The notes under the pieces are model-generated. The model was not told the DNA's origin and ran no database searches. It saw only the letters and a program-made list of their open reading frames with translations. A stretch of 45,593 nt of DNA from Myxococcaceae bacterium (GTDB lineage Bacteria > Myxococcota > Myxococcia > Myxococcales > Myxococcaceae). A program made the position numbers and the translations under genes. The stretch covers positions 1 to 45,593 of the forward strand of contig JALHOS010000010.1 in assembly GCA_022842905.1 (NCBI GenBank). Reading direction: 5' to 3'. Positions 25,859 through 34,286 of this stretch are shown here, in pieces (positions within the stretch are counted from its first letter, which is position 1; each line of letters opens with the position of its first letter).

Positions 25859-27741
25859 GGGTGCACTTCCATGCCGGGACTGAAGGCGCTGGCGCGATCG
25901 CGCCCGCCGCGCTTCGACGCGTAGAGCGCCGCGTCCGCGCGGTCCACCAGTGTCTCCTGGTCCTTCGCGTCGTCCGGCAGGGTCGCGACGCCGACGGAGA
26001 TCGTGATCTTCCCCAGCGGCTGCTCCGCCCCGTTCGGCATGGGCGTGCCCGCGACGATGGCCCGGAGCTTCTCCGCGACGTCCAGCGCTTCGGTGCGTGG
26101 CACTTGGGGCAGCAGCACGGCGAACTCTTCACCGCCGTAGCGCGCCAGGGTGTCGACGCGCCGCACGCTGCGCCCGAGCAACGCGGCGACCTGCCGCAGC
26201 ACCTCGTCGCCGGCGGGGTGCCCGGCGCGGTCGTTGAGCTTCTTGAAGTGATCGATGTCGATCATGATCAGCGAGACCGGCGTGCCGAAGCGCTGTGCCC
26301 GGGCGACCTCACTCTCGAGCTGGCCGAAGAGGAAGCGGCGGTTGGGCACCTGCGTGAGCGGGTCGGTCACCGACAGAGCGACGGTCTGCTCGTGGAGCCG
26401 CGCGTTCTTCACCGCCATGGCAGCCTGGCTCGCCACCGCCGTGAAGAACTCGATCTCGTCGCCGGAGAAGTCGGCGACCTGCGGCCGCTGGAAGTTGAGG
26501 ACCCCGAGCACCGCGCCGCCGTGGACCAGCGGCACCACCAGCAGCGAGCCGGTCGGCGCGTCGGGGTGGGGGTGGGGTCGGAAGCGGGTGTCCGCCGCCA
26601 GATCGGGCACGTAGACGCTCTTCGCGGTGATCGCCGCGTGCCGACACGCCGCGGCGGCAGCGTCGGTGGCGCTGGCGAGGTCTGCCGGCGTGGCCGTGCG
26701 CACCTCGAGCCGACCGTCGGCGCCCAAGAGCATGAGCGAGAAGCGCGGCACCTCGAGGTGGGCGGGCAGCGCCCGGGTGGTGCGCTCGAGCACCTCGTCC
26801 AGCGCGAGCGTCGACGAGAGGGTGCGTGCGTTTTCGAACAGCAGCTGCAGCTCGTCGACCTTCGCGCGGAGGTGTTTGTTGACGCGCTCGAGCTCGGGCT
26901 TCATGGCCAGCTCCAGCCGCGCGCGCTCGAGATCGCGCTGGTTGTCGATCTCCGCGGCCTTGAGCTCGGTGAGCCGCGCCAGCATGCGGTTGAAGGCCTT
27001 GCCCAGCCGGGCGATCTCGTCGCGGTCTCCTTCCGCTGCGCGCACGAGCACGTCACCCTGTTCGGCGCGGCCCATGGCCTTGGCCAGGCGGCGCACCGGC
27101 CGCCCCAACAGGAAGTGCAGCGCCAGGCCCAGCGCGAGCCCCACCACCACCACGAAGAGCATGACCAGCGACAGCGCGCGGCGAAACGCGTCGCTGACCT
27201 GCGTCCGAACGCTGGGCTCGTCGACGGTGAGCTGAAGCGTGCCCGTTCGCAGCGTGCTCTCGTTGGTGTGGCAGCCGGCGCAGGCGATGCCGCCGAGCGG
27301 TAGGAGCACCTCACCGCCCGTCCCGCGTTGCAGCGGCAGCCAGCTCGAAGGCGGCGCGAAGTTGACCGTCTGCTGGGTGACGGCGCGGATGCGGTCCGCG
27401 TGCGCAGCAGGCTTGTCTTCCTCTTCGATGCGGCGGGACCAGCGCACGACGCCGTCGCGGTCGATGATGCGCAGGTCGGACACCACCGTCAGGGTGGACC
27501 AGTCGGCGCGAATGGCGTGGGTGACGGCGCGGTGCGCTGCGCGGGCGCGCGCCCCCGGCGCCACTTCGTCGACGGTGTTGAAGCTCGTGGCGATGAAGCG
27601 CGCGAGCTGGATCGCCTCGGTCTCCGACGCGTGCCGCATGGCTCGGTCCGTCTGTTCCCAGAGCACGAGGACGCCCGTCAGCGCCGCGACGAGAGCCGGC
27701 AGCGTCACGGCGAACAGCAGCTTGCTTCCGACCGAGCGCAT
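25816..27741 (-). CDS. Diguanylate cyclase with heme-type periplasmic sensor, HAMP and GAF domains
   Basis: The 641-residue membrane protein makes cyclic di-GMP from two GTP. Start ATG 27741. TM1 is at 8-28; the periplasmic sensor at ~29-189 contains C154-A-G-C157-H158, a c-type heme attachment motif; TM2 is at 190-212. HAMP (213-265) and a coiled coil follow, then GAF (300-450) and GGDEF (455-615). The active site GGEEF (536-540) is intact, and the inhibitory I-site RRVD (527-530) sits five residues upstream, so product feedback is expected. The architecture suggests a redox-, gas- or heme-responsive sensor. The last ~18 residues come from a duplicated junction sequence. The gene is divergent from pgeF with a 46-bp gap. 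Confidence 0.93.
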   Translation of the reverse strand: MRSVGSKLLFAVTLPALVAALTGVLVLWEQTDRAMRHASETEAIQLARFIATSFNTVDEVAPGARARAAHRAVTHAIRADWSTLTVVSDLRIIDRDGVVRWSRRIEEEDKPAAHADRIRAVTQQTVNFAPPSSWLPLQRGTGGEVLLPLGGIACAGCHTNESTLRTGTLQLTVDEPSVRTQVSDAFRRALSLVMLFVVVVGLALGLALHFLLGRPVRRLAKAMGRAEQGDVLVRAAEGDRDEIARLGKAFNRMLARLTELKAAEIDNQRDLERARLELAMKPELERVNKHLRAKVDELQLLFENARTLSSTLALDEVLERTTRALPAHLEVPRFSLMLLGADGRLEVRTATPADLASATDAAAAACRHAAITAKSVYVPDLAADTRFRPHPHPDAPTGSLLVVPLVHGGAVLGVLNFQRPQVADFSGDEIEFFTAVASQAAMAVKNARLHEQTVALSVTDPLTQVPNRRFLFGQLESEVARAQRFGTPVSLIMIDIDHFKKLNDRAGHPAGDEVLRQVAALLGRSVRRVDTLARYGGEEFAVLLPQVPRTEALDVAEKLRAIVAGTPMPNGAEQPLGKITISVGVATLPDDAKDQETLVDRADAALYASKRGGRDRASAFSPGMEVHPARERGPQRKPPGS

Positions 27742-27787
27742 GCCAGCGGCGCGGCAGCATGGTCGACTTGCCGCTATGGTGGGAAGC

Positions 27788-28564
27788 ATGGAGTTGCTGC
27801 GCAGCGCCGTGCTTCGCGTTCCGCACGGGTTTCCCACCCGCCTAGGGGGCGTGTCGGAGGGGCCGTACGCCTCGCTCAACTGTGCCTTCACGGTGGGCGA
27901 CGAGCCAGGGCACGTGGAGCAGAACCTCGAGCGCCTCGCGCGGGCTGCGGGCGTGCCGCAGGGCCGGCTGCTGAGCGTGCAGCAAGTCCACGGCGACGTC
28001 GTGCTCGAGGTGCCACTCGCCGCAGGGGACACCGCCACCCCAGACGACTTTCCCCAGCTGGGGGTCGCCGACGCCTTGGTGAGTGCGCAGGAGGGCACGG
28101 CGATCGGCGTTCGCACCGCTGACTGCGCCCCCGTGCTGCTGGAGGATCCCGACGGGCACCAGGTGGCTGCGGTGCACGCCGGGTGGCGCGGGGTGATCGC
28201 CGAGATCCTGCCCAAGGCCGTGGAGGCCCTGTGCCGCCGTGGGGCCCGGCCGGCCTCGCTGCGCGCCGCGGTGGGCCCCTGCATTCAGCGCTGCTGCTTC
28301 GAGGTCGATGAAGACCTCGGCGCCCGCTTCGAGCGGCGCTTCGGTTCCACCGTGCTCGTCCGTGAGCCCGGGCGGCGGCCCCGCGTGGATCTGCCGGGCG
28401 CGCTCGCCGTCCAGCTCGAGGCGCTGGGGATCAGCTCGGATCGCCGCGAGCTCTTCCGGGCGTGCACCCACTGCGACGGGCGGTTCTTCTCCCACCGGCG
28501 CGATCGCGGCGTGACCGGGCGGCACTTCTCGTTCATCACCCACCGCTTCGCGACACGGCTGTAG
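27788..28564 (+). CDS. pgeF: Peptidoglycan editing factor PgeF (YfiH family)
   Basis: The 258-residue protein belongs to the DUF152/YfiH family, formerly called laccase-like. The E. coli member hydrolyses wrongly incorporated L-Ser from peptidoglycan precursors. Family motifs are present in order: TRLGGVS, QQVHGD, RTADCAPV, HAGWRG, GPCIQRCCF and the C-terminal CTHC. The metal ligands are expected at H68, C113 and H130. ATG 27788 is used because GGGAAG precedes it; an ATG four codons upstream (27776) is possible. An open extension to 27239 lies over the cyclase gene and is not real. Confidence 0.94.
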   Translation: MELLRSAVLRVPHGFPTRLGGVSEGPYASLNCAFTVGDEPGHVEQNLERLARAAGVPQGRLLSVQQVHGDVVLEVPLAAGDTATPDDFPQLGVADALVSAQEGTAIGVRTADCAPVLLEDPDGHQVAAVHAGWRGVIAEILPKAVEALCRRGARPASLRAAVGPCIQRCCFEVDEDLGARFERRFGSTVLVREPGRRPRVDLPGALAVQLEALGISSDRRELFRACTHCDGRFFSHRRDRGVTGRHFSFITHRFATRL

Positions 28565-28577
28565 CAGGGGCGTTTTC

Positions 28578-29432
28578 TTGACGCTCCGAAACGCTGGTCT
28601 CTACAGTGGGCTCATTCGAGTGACGGCGCTCATGGCAGCCGCGAGCCTCTGTGGCTGCGCGACGGACGGTGTACTCAAGGCCGAGCTGCAGGAGCTCACG
28701 GCCTCGGTGCGCGCGTTGCGGGCGGAGAATGCTCGTATCGAAGCGCGAATCGATCGGCTCGAGCGCGAGCAGAAGGTGGGCGCCGCGCTTGGAACGCCGA
28801 AGGCTCCCAGCCCGAGCGCCAGCGCCAAGGTGGCGCCTGGAGCCACCGTGACCGAGGCCCACAAGAGCGAGCCGACCGCCTCGTCCGCCGTGCCGCCGCT
28901 GACGATCATCAAGCTCAAGCCCAAGCGCGAGAGCGCCACGCCGCTGTCGACCGCGGTGCAGGTCGAAGAGCCGTCGGCCGACACTGTGACCGAGCTCAAC
29001 GCCGTCGCCGAGCTGAAGGCCGAAGCGGCCCCCGAAGCCGACAGCACCGACGACGCGGCCGAGGAGTCCTTCGCCCGCGGCGAGACGATGCTCAAGACCG
29101 GCAACCTCGACGGTGGCGTGGCCGTGCTCAAGCAGTTCGCCACTGACTGGCCCCGGCACCCCAAGGCGGACAACGCGCTGTACTTGGCCGGCTTGTCGCT
29201 GATGGCGACGAAGGACTTCGAGGCGGCGGAGCAGGTGCTCGATTCCGTCACCCGCAAGTACCCGGCCGGCGACGCGCTGTTGGACGCTTTGTTGAAGGTG
29301 GCCGAATGCCGGATGAAGATGAACCGGCCGGAGCAGGCGAAGGCCGTGTACCAGCAGATCGTTCAGTCGTACCCAGGCACTCAAGCCGCGAGCTTTGCGC
29401 AGGCGCGGCTGGCAGATCGTCGTTCACCCTAA
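28578..29432 (+). CDS. CpoB/YbgF-like coiled-coil TPR lipoprotein
   Basis: The 284-residue protein starts at TTG 28578, preceded by CAGGGG; a GTG at 28620 would leave almost no n-region. The signal ends in LCGC, a somewhat unusual lipobox with Cys at -2, so lipidation is likely but not certain. A coiled coil lies at about residues 34-65 (ELQELTASVRALRAENARIE), followed by a Pro/Ala-rich linker and three TPR-like units from ~165 (FARGETMLKTGNLDGGV, ALYLAGLSLMATKDFEAA, AECRMKMNRPEQAKAVYQQ). Coiled coil plus C-terminal TPR is the CpoB arrangement, which links Tol-Pal to peptidoglycan synthesis in E. coli. No tol or pal genes are adjacent, so the assignment is by architecture only. The LysM gene follows after 13 bp. 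Confidence 0.82.
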   Translation: MTLRNAGLYSGLIRVTALMAAASLCGCATDGVLKAELQELTASVRALRAENARIEARIDRLEREQKVGAALGTPKAPSPSASAKVAPGATVTEAHKSEPTASSAVPPLTIIKLKPKRESATPLSTAVQVEEPSADTVTELNAVAELKAEAAPEADSTDDAAEESFARGETMLKTGNLDGGVAVLKQFATDWPRHPKADNALYLAGLSLMATKDFEAAEQVLDSVTRKYPAGDALLDALLKVAECRMKMNRPEQAKAVYQQIVQSYPGTQAASFAQARLADRRSP

Positions 29433-29445
29433 GCCGAGTTCACTC

Positions 29446-30579
29446 ATGCGTAAGGCTCTTCTCTTTGCTCTCGCCGCCGCGTCGTTGACGCCGACGCTCG
29501 CCGTCGCCCAAGAAGGGCAGCCGACCCCCGTCGAGAAGGACGCGCCGCCGTCCACCCAGAAGGGTGAGGTGGGCGTGCCTGGCTCGGCGCACAAGGTCGA
29601 GCGCGGCGACACGCTGTGGGACCTCTCGCAGAAGTACCTCGGCAGTCCGTGGTACTGGCCGAAGGTCTGGTCGTACAACCCGGAGATCGCCAACCCCCAC
29701 TGGATCTACCCAGGGAACGACGTGCGCTTCTTCCCGTCAGGCGAGGAGGTCCCGGCGCAAGTCGACGTCGGGCCTGCGGTGGAGGACGTCGAGGAGAGCG
29801 TGCCCATGGACGACGGCGACGCCGTCGTCGCTCACGGGCCGCTCGCCTTCACACCGAAGGGGTCGATCACGCTCTCCGGCACGGGGTTCGTGACCACGCG
29901 GGAAATCGAAGAGACGGGGCGGGTCGCCGCGAGCTTCGGCGAGAGCACCATGATCTCGTTCCCCCAGACCTTCTACGCGCAGTTCACCAACAAGCGCGCC
30001 GTTCGGCTGGGCGAGTCCTTCGTCATCTTCCGAAGCGACGGTGAGGTGATCCACCCGTTGACCAAGCTGTCGATTGGCTACATGACGCGGATCGTCGGGC
30101 AGGCGAAGGTGACCCGCGTCGAGAAGAACGGCGTCGCCACCTGCGTCATCGAACGGCAGTTCGACGAGATTCTCCGTGGCGACCTGCTGGGCCCCGCTGG
30201 CGAGTCGCTGACGAAGACCGTGGCTCCCCGCCCGAACGACAAGGACATCGACGGCGCGTTCATCGTCACGGCGATGCCCATGTACTTGACGAACTTCGGC
30301 GAGCACCACCTGCTCGTGATCGACAGGGGCAGCGACGACGGCGTGAAGGCCGGCAACATCTTCACCGTGATCCGCCAAAATGACTTCGCCCGTCAGCAGA
30401 CGATCTTCACGCCCATGGTCGTCGACGAGGAGTGGCCGGTCGAAGACGTCGCCCGCTGCATGGCCTTCGAGGTCAAGACCAAGGCGACGGCTTGCATCGT
30501 CATTCAGTCGATGCGCGAGATCGTCAACGGCGATCGCGTCGTCATGCGCTCGAGCCGCGCCCGTACGGCCTTGAAGTGA
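29446..30579 (+). CDS. Secreted LysM-domain peptidoglycan-binding protein
   Basis: The 377-residue protein starts at ATG 29446 with a signal peptide ending TLAVAQ. One LysM domain lies near residues 45-95 (HKVERGDTLWDLSQKYLG to NPHWIYPGNDV), expected to bind peptidoglycan glycan chains. The remaining ~270 residues are beta-rich with repeated FVIFRSDGEV and LVIDRGSDDGVKAGN motifs, a pattern found in LysM proteins of myxobacteria. No hydrolase residues were recognised. It lies 13 bp behind the CpoB-like gene, making a likely two-gene envelope operon. Confidence 0.9.
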   Translation: MRKALLFALAAASLTPTLAVAQEGQPTPVEKDAPPSTQKGEVGVPGSAHKVERGDTLWDLSQKYLGSPWYWPKVWSYNPEIANPHWIYPGNDVRFFPSGEEVPAQVDVGPAVEDVEESVPMDDGDAVVAHGPLAFTPKGSITLSGTGFVTTREIEETGRVAASFGESTMISFPQTFYAQFTNKRAVRLGESFVIFRSDGEVIHPLTKLSIGYMTRIVGQAKVTRVEKNGVATCVIERQFDEILRGDLLGPAGESLTKTVAPRPNDKDIDGAFIVTAMPMYLTNFGEHHLLVIDRGSDDGVKAGNIFTVIRQNDFARQQTIFTPMVVDEEWPVEDVARCMAFEVKTKATACIVIQSMREIVNGDRVVMRSSRARTALK

Positions 30580-30635
30580 ACGTCGGGGCTGGTCCGGTCG
30601 CCGAGCCTGTCAGCCCTGCGTGGCAGACTGCGCGC

Positions 30636-30998
30636 ATGCACACACGCGCGTGGGGTGGGCTCAACGAACAGCTGGTGGCACAGCACCTCATTCGGGCTGG
30701 CTATGTGCTCTTGGATGCCAACGCCTCCTGCCGTCGCGGCGAGGTCGATCTGATCGCGGAGCGGGAAGGGGTCTTGTGCTTCGTCGAGGTGCGCAGCCGG
30801 CGCACGGCGATTTGGGGCGACCCTTCCCAGACCGTCACCGGGGCCAAGCAGCGCAAGATTGTTCGGGCGGCCATGCAGTGGCTCGCCACACACCGCTCCT
30901 TCGATCGAATGATCCGCTTCGACGTGGCGTCGGTCGTGGGCAGCGGACCCGACGCGCACGTGGAGTACCTGCCGAACGCGTTCGATGCCGGGTTCTGA
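30636..30998 (+). CDS. yraN: YraN (UPF0102) family protein, endonuclease-like
   Basis: The 120-residue protein has the UPF0102 core: GGLNEQLVAQHLIRAGY, then CRRGEVDLIA and FVEVRSRR. The GE-V/I-D and E-V-R/K positions match the PD-(D/E)XK nuclease-like active site predicted for the family, whose true role is unsettled. ATG 30636 is chosen because the family begins just there; the open frame upstream overlaps the LysM gene. It overlaps rsmI by 14 bp; yraN and rsmI are neighbours in many bacteria, which supports both calls. Confidence 0.92.
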   Translation: MHTRAWGGLNEQLVAQHLIRAGYVLLDANASCRRGEVDLIAEREGVLCFVEVRSRRTAIWGDPSQTVTGAKQRKIVRAAMQWLATHRSFDRMIRFDVASVVGSGPDAHVEYLPNAFDAGF

Positions 30999-31860
30999 TC
31001 CAGCCGAGCCGGGGGCCCAGCCCGGGACGCTCTTCGTCGTCGCCACGCCGATCGGCAACCTCGGCGACCTGAGCCCGCGGGCCGTGGAGGTCCTCGCGGC
31101 CGCCCGCTTCGTCGTCTGCGAGGACACGCGGCACACCCGAGGCCTGCTCACTCGCCACGGCATCGACGCGGAGCTGCTCAGCCTGCCCGCGTTCGACGAG
31201 CCCAACCGCGTCGCCGGCATTCTCGAGCGGCTGCTGCAAGGCCACGACGGCGCTGTCGTCAGCGACGCGGGGACCCCGGGCATCAGCGACCCCGGTGAGC
31301 AGCTGGTGGCCAGGGCCGTCGCTGCCGGCGTGCGCGTGGTGCCCATTCCGGGGCCGTCGGCGGTGATCGCGGCGCTCAGCGCCTCGGGCTTGCCGACCGG
31401 CCGCTTCCACTTCCTCGGCTTCCTTCCGCGGGAGCGCGGCGCCTCGGTGGAGATGCTCGAGGAAGTCGCGTCCCTGCGCGCGAGCCTGGTGCTGTACGAG
31501 GCGCCGGGGCGGGTGGCCCGTACCCTCGCGCTCGCCGCCGAAGTGCTCGGCCCTCGCCCCGCCTGCGTGGCCAGGGAGCTGACCAAGCTCCACGAGGAGT
31601 TCGATCGCGGCACGCTCCCCGAGCTCGCGTCTCGGTGGGCGGCGCGGGAGGTGCTGGGGGAGCTCGTCATCATCATCGGCGGGCGGCAGGCCGCGGGTCG
31701 CTGGACGGAAGCGCAGGTCCAAGAGGCGCTGCTCCGGGAACTCGGCGCAGGGGGGCACCTCAAGGAGCTCTCGCAGCAGATCGGTCGCGTCGCCGGCTGG
31801 CCGGCCAAGGACGTGTATCGCTTGGGCCTGCTCGCGCCGCGGCCGAAGCCGGAGCCCTAG
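30985..31860 (+). CDS. rsmI: 16S rRNA (cytidine1402-2'-O)-methyltransferase RsmI
   Basis: The 291-residue SAM-dependent enzyme of the tetrapyrrole-methylase fold methylates the ribose of C1402 in the 16S rRNA decoding centre. Motifs: LFVVATPIGNLGDLSPRAV near the N-terminus, CEDTRHT, the SAM-site SDAGTPGISDPG, and PIPGPSAVIAALSASGLP. Its length is typical. The start lies within the end of yraN, so translation is probably coupled. The stop codon TAG is part of the CTAG flanking a MITE-like element; an insertion there would leave the protein end unaltered. Confidence 0.96.
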   Translation: MPGSDPAEPGAQPGTLFVVATPIGNLGDLSPRAVEVLAAARFVVCEDTRHTRGLLTRHGIDAELLSLPAFDEPNRVAGILERLLQGHDGAVVSDAGTPGISDPGEQLVARAVAAGVRVVPIPGPSAVIAALSASGLPTGRFHFLGFLPRERGASVEMLEEVASLRASLVLYEAPGRVARTLALAAEVLGPRPACVARELTKLHEEFDRGTLPELASRWAAREVLGELVIIIGGRQAAGRWTEAQVQEALLRELGAGGHLKELSQQIGRVAGWPAKDVYRLGLLAPRPKPEP

Positions 31861-32020
31861 CAGGGTGTTGAGGAATGCCGGACCGAGCCCGAAGGCCGAG
31901 CTTCGAGCCGCGCGAGGAAGAGCCCCGCAGAATTACTGGTCGGTATTTCAAGGGGCTCTGACGATGCCCGGCGAAGGAGATCGGCGTTCTGGCGACGGGA
32001 GTGCGTTTCTCAACACCCTG
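31861..32020. mobile_element. 160-bp MITE-like element with CTAG flanks
   Basis: The ends are perfect 12-bp inverted repeats, CAGGGTGTTGAG (31861-31872) and its complement (32009-32020), with partial matching a few bases further in. Both sides are bordered by CTAG (31857-31860 and 32021-32024), consistent with a 4-bp target duplication of the YTAR type used by IS5-group elements. Inside is a 28-codon open frame from ATG 31875 (MPDRARRPSFEPREEEPRR...) that may be the N-terminus of a deleted transposase. No complete transposase is present, so mobilisation would need a full-length element elsewhere. Confidence 0.75.
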
Positions 32021-32024
32021 CTAG

Positions 32025-32747
32025 AGCGTCGATCAGCTTGGCGGACCGAGTGACGCCGATCAGTTGCGAGCATGGCGAGGCACGACGACGCGGAGCCTAC
32101 CGGGGTAGGCGACCGACGAGGACCGAAGCCAGGCGACCCAAATGGGCGACTTCACGACGGGAGGTAAACTGTTCGGCGCTCTCGGCTGGGCGTCGAGGGA
32201 TCCGGACTGAGGTCGAAACGCCGTGCTTCGAGCCGCGCGAGGCGGTTGACGGCCCCAAGACTGGTACGCATCTCGTGGGGAAGAGGCCTCTCGAGGGGAA
32301 CAGCTCGTCGTCGTCGGGCTCGCGCGTGGCCTCCATCGTCCCGGCGAAGAGCTCGTATGTCGTGTCGGACTCCCTCCGCTGCCTCGGTCACCTTCGACGC
32401 GCTGGGTCGCCGCGGGCGCCACCGACTCCGCCGCTCCCCGCACGGGTGTGGGGCAGTGCACGCCGGCGCCAAGAACGCCGACTCCTTCGCCGGGGCTCTC
32501 CTCGAGCGGCAAGCCCTGGGGTCGCGTGTCTTCATCGCCCCAGAAAGGGCGAACCTCCCCGGCTCGTCCGTGCGGCTGTTCCGCGCACCCTCGTGCTGCA
32601 CGCCCGCCACAGAAGGCATGTGAGCGCTCTCCTCCGCTGGCCGCACACGTCGAAAGCGGGAAGACGCACGACGCGCTGCGGGTTGCTTGCGAGCGTGCGC
32701 CCAGGCCCATACTCCTTCAACGTCGGCCGACGGTTCACGAGGTGAGC
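32025..32747 (+). other. 723-bp stretch with no recognisable gene; decayed sequence
   Basis: Open frames on both strands are short, Arg/Ser-rich and unlike any family I recognise. A 38-42 bp segment ending near 32242 resembles the inside of the MITE-like element (shared GCTTCGAGCCGCGCGAGG), so part of this region may be debris of a related insertion. The last ~100 bp must contain the promoter of the protease gene, whose ribosome binding site (GAGGTGA) is at the right end. Confidence 0.5.
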
Positions 32748-34265
32748 ATGGTGTCGGTGTTGATCACCTTGTTGGCCGCCGCTCCAGTGAAGGCGCCGGG
32801 AAGGGCGACGACCCCCGACGCGGGCCGCAGCAAGGCCCCTCCCGGCTCGAGCGCGGTCGTGCCCGCACCGTCGCCGCCGTACTGCACGGGGGCCTACAGC
32901 AGCGACTTCGCCGCGCTCAGCAAGGCAGCGGTGGAGCAGTCAGCCAAGCCCGACGCCCAGTTCACCTACTGCCTGCGCAACACGGCGGTGTACGAGTGCT
33001 TGTCCTACGCCCCCGACGGCGCGGTGCGGCGGACCCGGAAGACGGCGATCTCCCACGGCACGGCCTTCGCGTACCGGCGCGCCGGGCTCGACACGCTGCT
33101 GCTGACCAACCACCACGTCGCCGAATACCCGCCGGTGACCGACGACGAGCACGCGGTGTCGGGGGTGCCTGCCGGCTGCAAGCGGGTGAGCGATCAGCTC
33201 CGCTTGGTGGACAACGAAAAGGACGGCTTCGAGGCCGACGACATCGCTCTGAGCCGCATCGTGACCGACATCGCGCTCGACGCGGCGGTGGTGAAGGCGC
33301 GGACGCCGCTTCACGTCATGCCGTGGAAGCTGGGGACCAGCGCCGCGCTGCGCGAGCGCAACGTGGTGGAGGTCCGCGGCTTTCCCCTGGGTGCGTTCAA
33401 AGCCACCGTGGAAGGGCGCGTCACGTCAACCGTGGACCGCGACGAGTTTCGGGACTGGGATCACGACGACTTCGTCATCGACGCGCTGGTTTCCGGGGGC
33501 AACTCGGGCTCGCCGGTGCTGGCCGTGAGCTGCACCACCGGGGAGTACGAGCTGGTCGGGCTGTACCACGCGGGCTACTCGCGCGGCTCGGCGCTCAACG
33601 TGGTGGTCCACATCGACCAGCTGCGAGAGCTCATGGCCACGCTCAAGCGCAGCCCTCGCACCCGCACGGACCAAGTGCAGCTCCACGCTGGCAGCCGTCG
33701 GCGGCTCTTCGAGGACGTCGTCGAGGCCGGTCACCTGCACGTGCCCATGGCCGGCCTCGTTGTCGAAGCCCAGCCGCGCGCCGACGGCGCCTTCGTCTTC
33801 GCGCTGTTTGGCAAGGACTTCCCCACCGACAGTTGGCCGCTCTTGGTCATCGAGGACCTCCCGAACGACGACCGTTCGTTCGGTACTTTCGGCCGGGTCT
33901 GGGCGGGCAGCGTCTTTGGGCTCAGTGACGTTCGTATCGACGAGCTCGAGCCGCAAGATCGCGTCGTGGTCGAACAGACGCTCGACGCCGTCCGCCGCGT
34001 CACCGTGCTGCATGCCGGCCGCGCGCGGCTGGTTCGACGCGCCAAGCAGTCGCGGGAGGCGTCCGAAGAGCTGGTGCGGCTCGAGCGTGAGCTCAAGCGA
34101 CTGTCGGCGCTGGCCAAGGAGCCGGTGCTCTCGCTGCTGGAGTTGGCCGAGAAGTGGGCGCCGGCCAGCGAGCACGTGGCGCTCTCGCCGTCGCAGCCGC
34201 TGCGGGTCGTCGAGCCCGTCGAAGCCGCGCCGAGCGCTGCGGAACCCGCCGCCGGCGTGCCGTGA
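32748..34265 (+). CDS. Secreted trypsin-like serine protease
   Basis: The 505-residue protein starts at ATG 32748, directly behind GAGGTGAGC, with a short signal peptide (MVSVLITLLAAA). The N-terminal half is a trypsin-like peptidase: H123 in TNHHVAEY, a candidate Asp in DIALDAAVVKA (D178, or D174), and S253 in SGGNSGSPV. All three catalytic positions are therefore present. The ~230-residue C-terminal part is beta-rich, then coiled-coil (EELVRLERELKRLSALAKE) with a Pro/Ala/Glu tail, and has no PDZ domain, unlike HtrA/DegP. The substrate is unknown. It converges with the Cys-rich lipoprotein gene (21-bp gap). Confidence 0.88.
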   Translation: MVSVLITLLAAAPVKAPGRATTPDAGRSKAPPGSSAVVPAPSPPYCTGAYSSDFAALSKAAVEQSAKPDAQFTYCLRNTAVYECLSYAPDGAVRRTRKTAISHGTAFAYRRAGLDTLLLTNHHVAEYPPVTDDEHAVSGVPAGCKRVSDQLRLVDNEKDGFEADDIALSRIVTDIALDAAVVKARTPLHVMPWKLGTSAALRERNVVEVRGFPLGAFKATVEGRVTSTVDRDEFRDWDHDDFVIDALVSGGNSGSPVLAVSCTTGEYELVGLYHAGYSRGSALNVVVHIDQLRELMATLKRSPRTRTDQVQLHAGSRRRLFEDVVEAGHLHVPMAGLVVEAQPRADGAFVFALFGKDFPTDSWPLLVIEDLPNDDRSFGTFGRVWAGSVFGLSDVRIDELEPQDRVVVEQTLDAVRRVTVLHAGRARLVRRAKQSREASEELVRLERELKRLSALAKEPVLSLLELAEKWAPASEHVALSPSQPLRVVEPVEAAPSAAEPAAGVP

Positions 34266-34286
34266 CGAGCCCCCCCGATCGCCGCT

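Noticed and set aside
32060-32710. 216-codon minus-strand frame in the gene-free region
   Set aside because: Composition is Ser/Arg/Pro-rich, no domain, no ribosome binding site, and competing frames of similar length exist on both strands.
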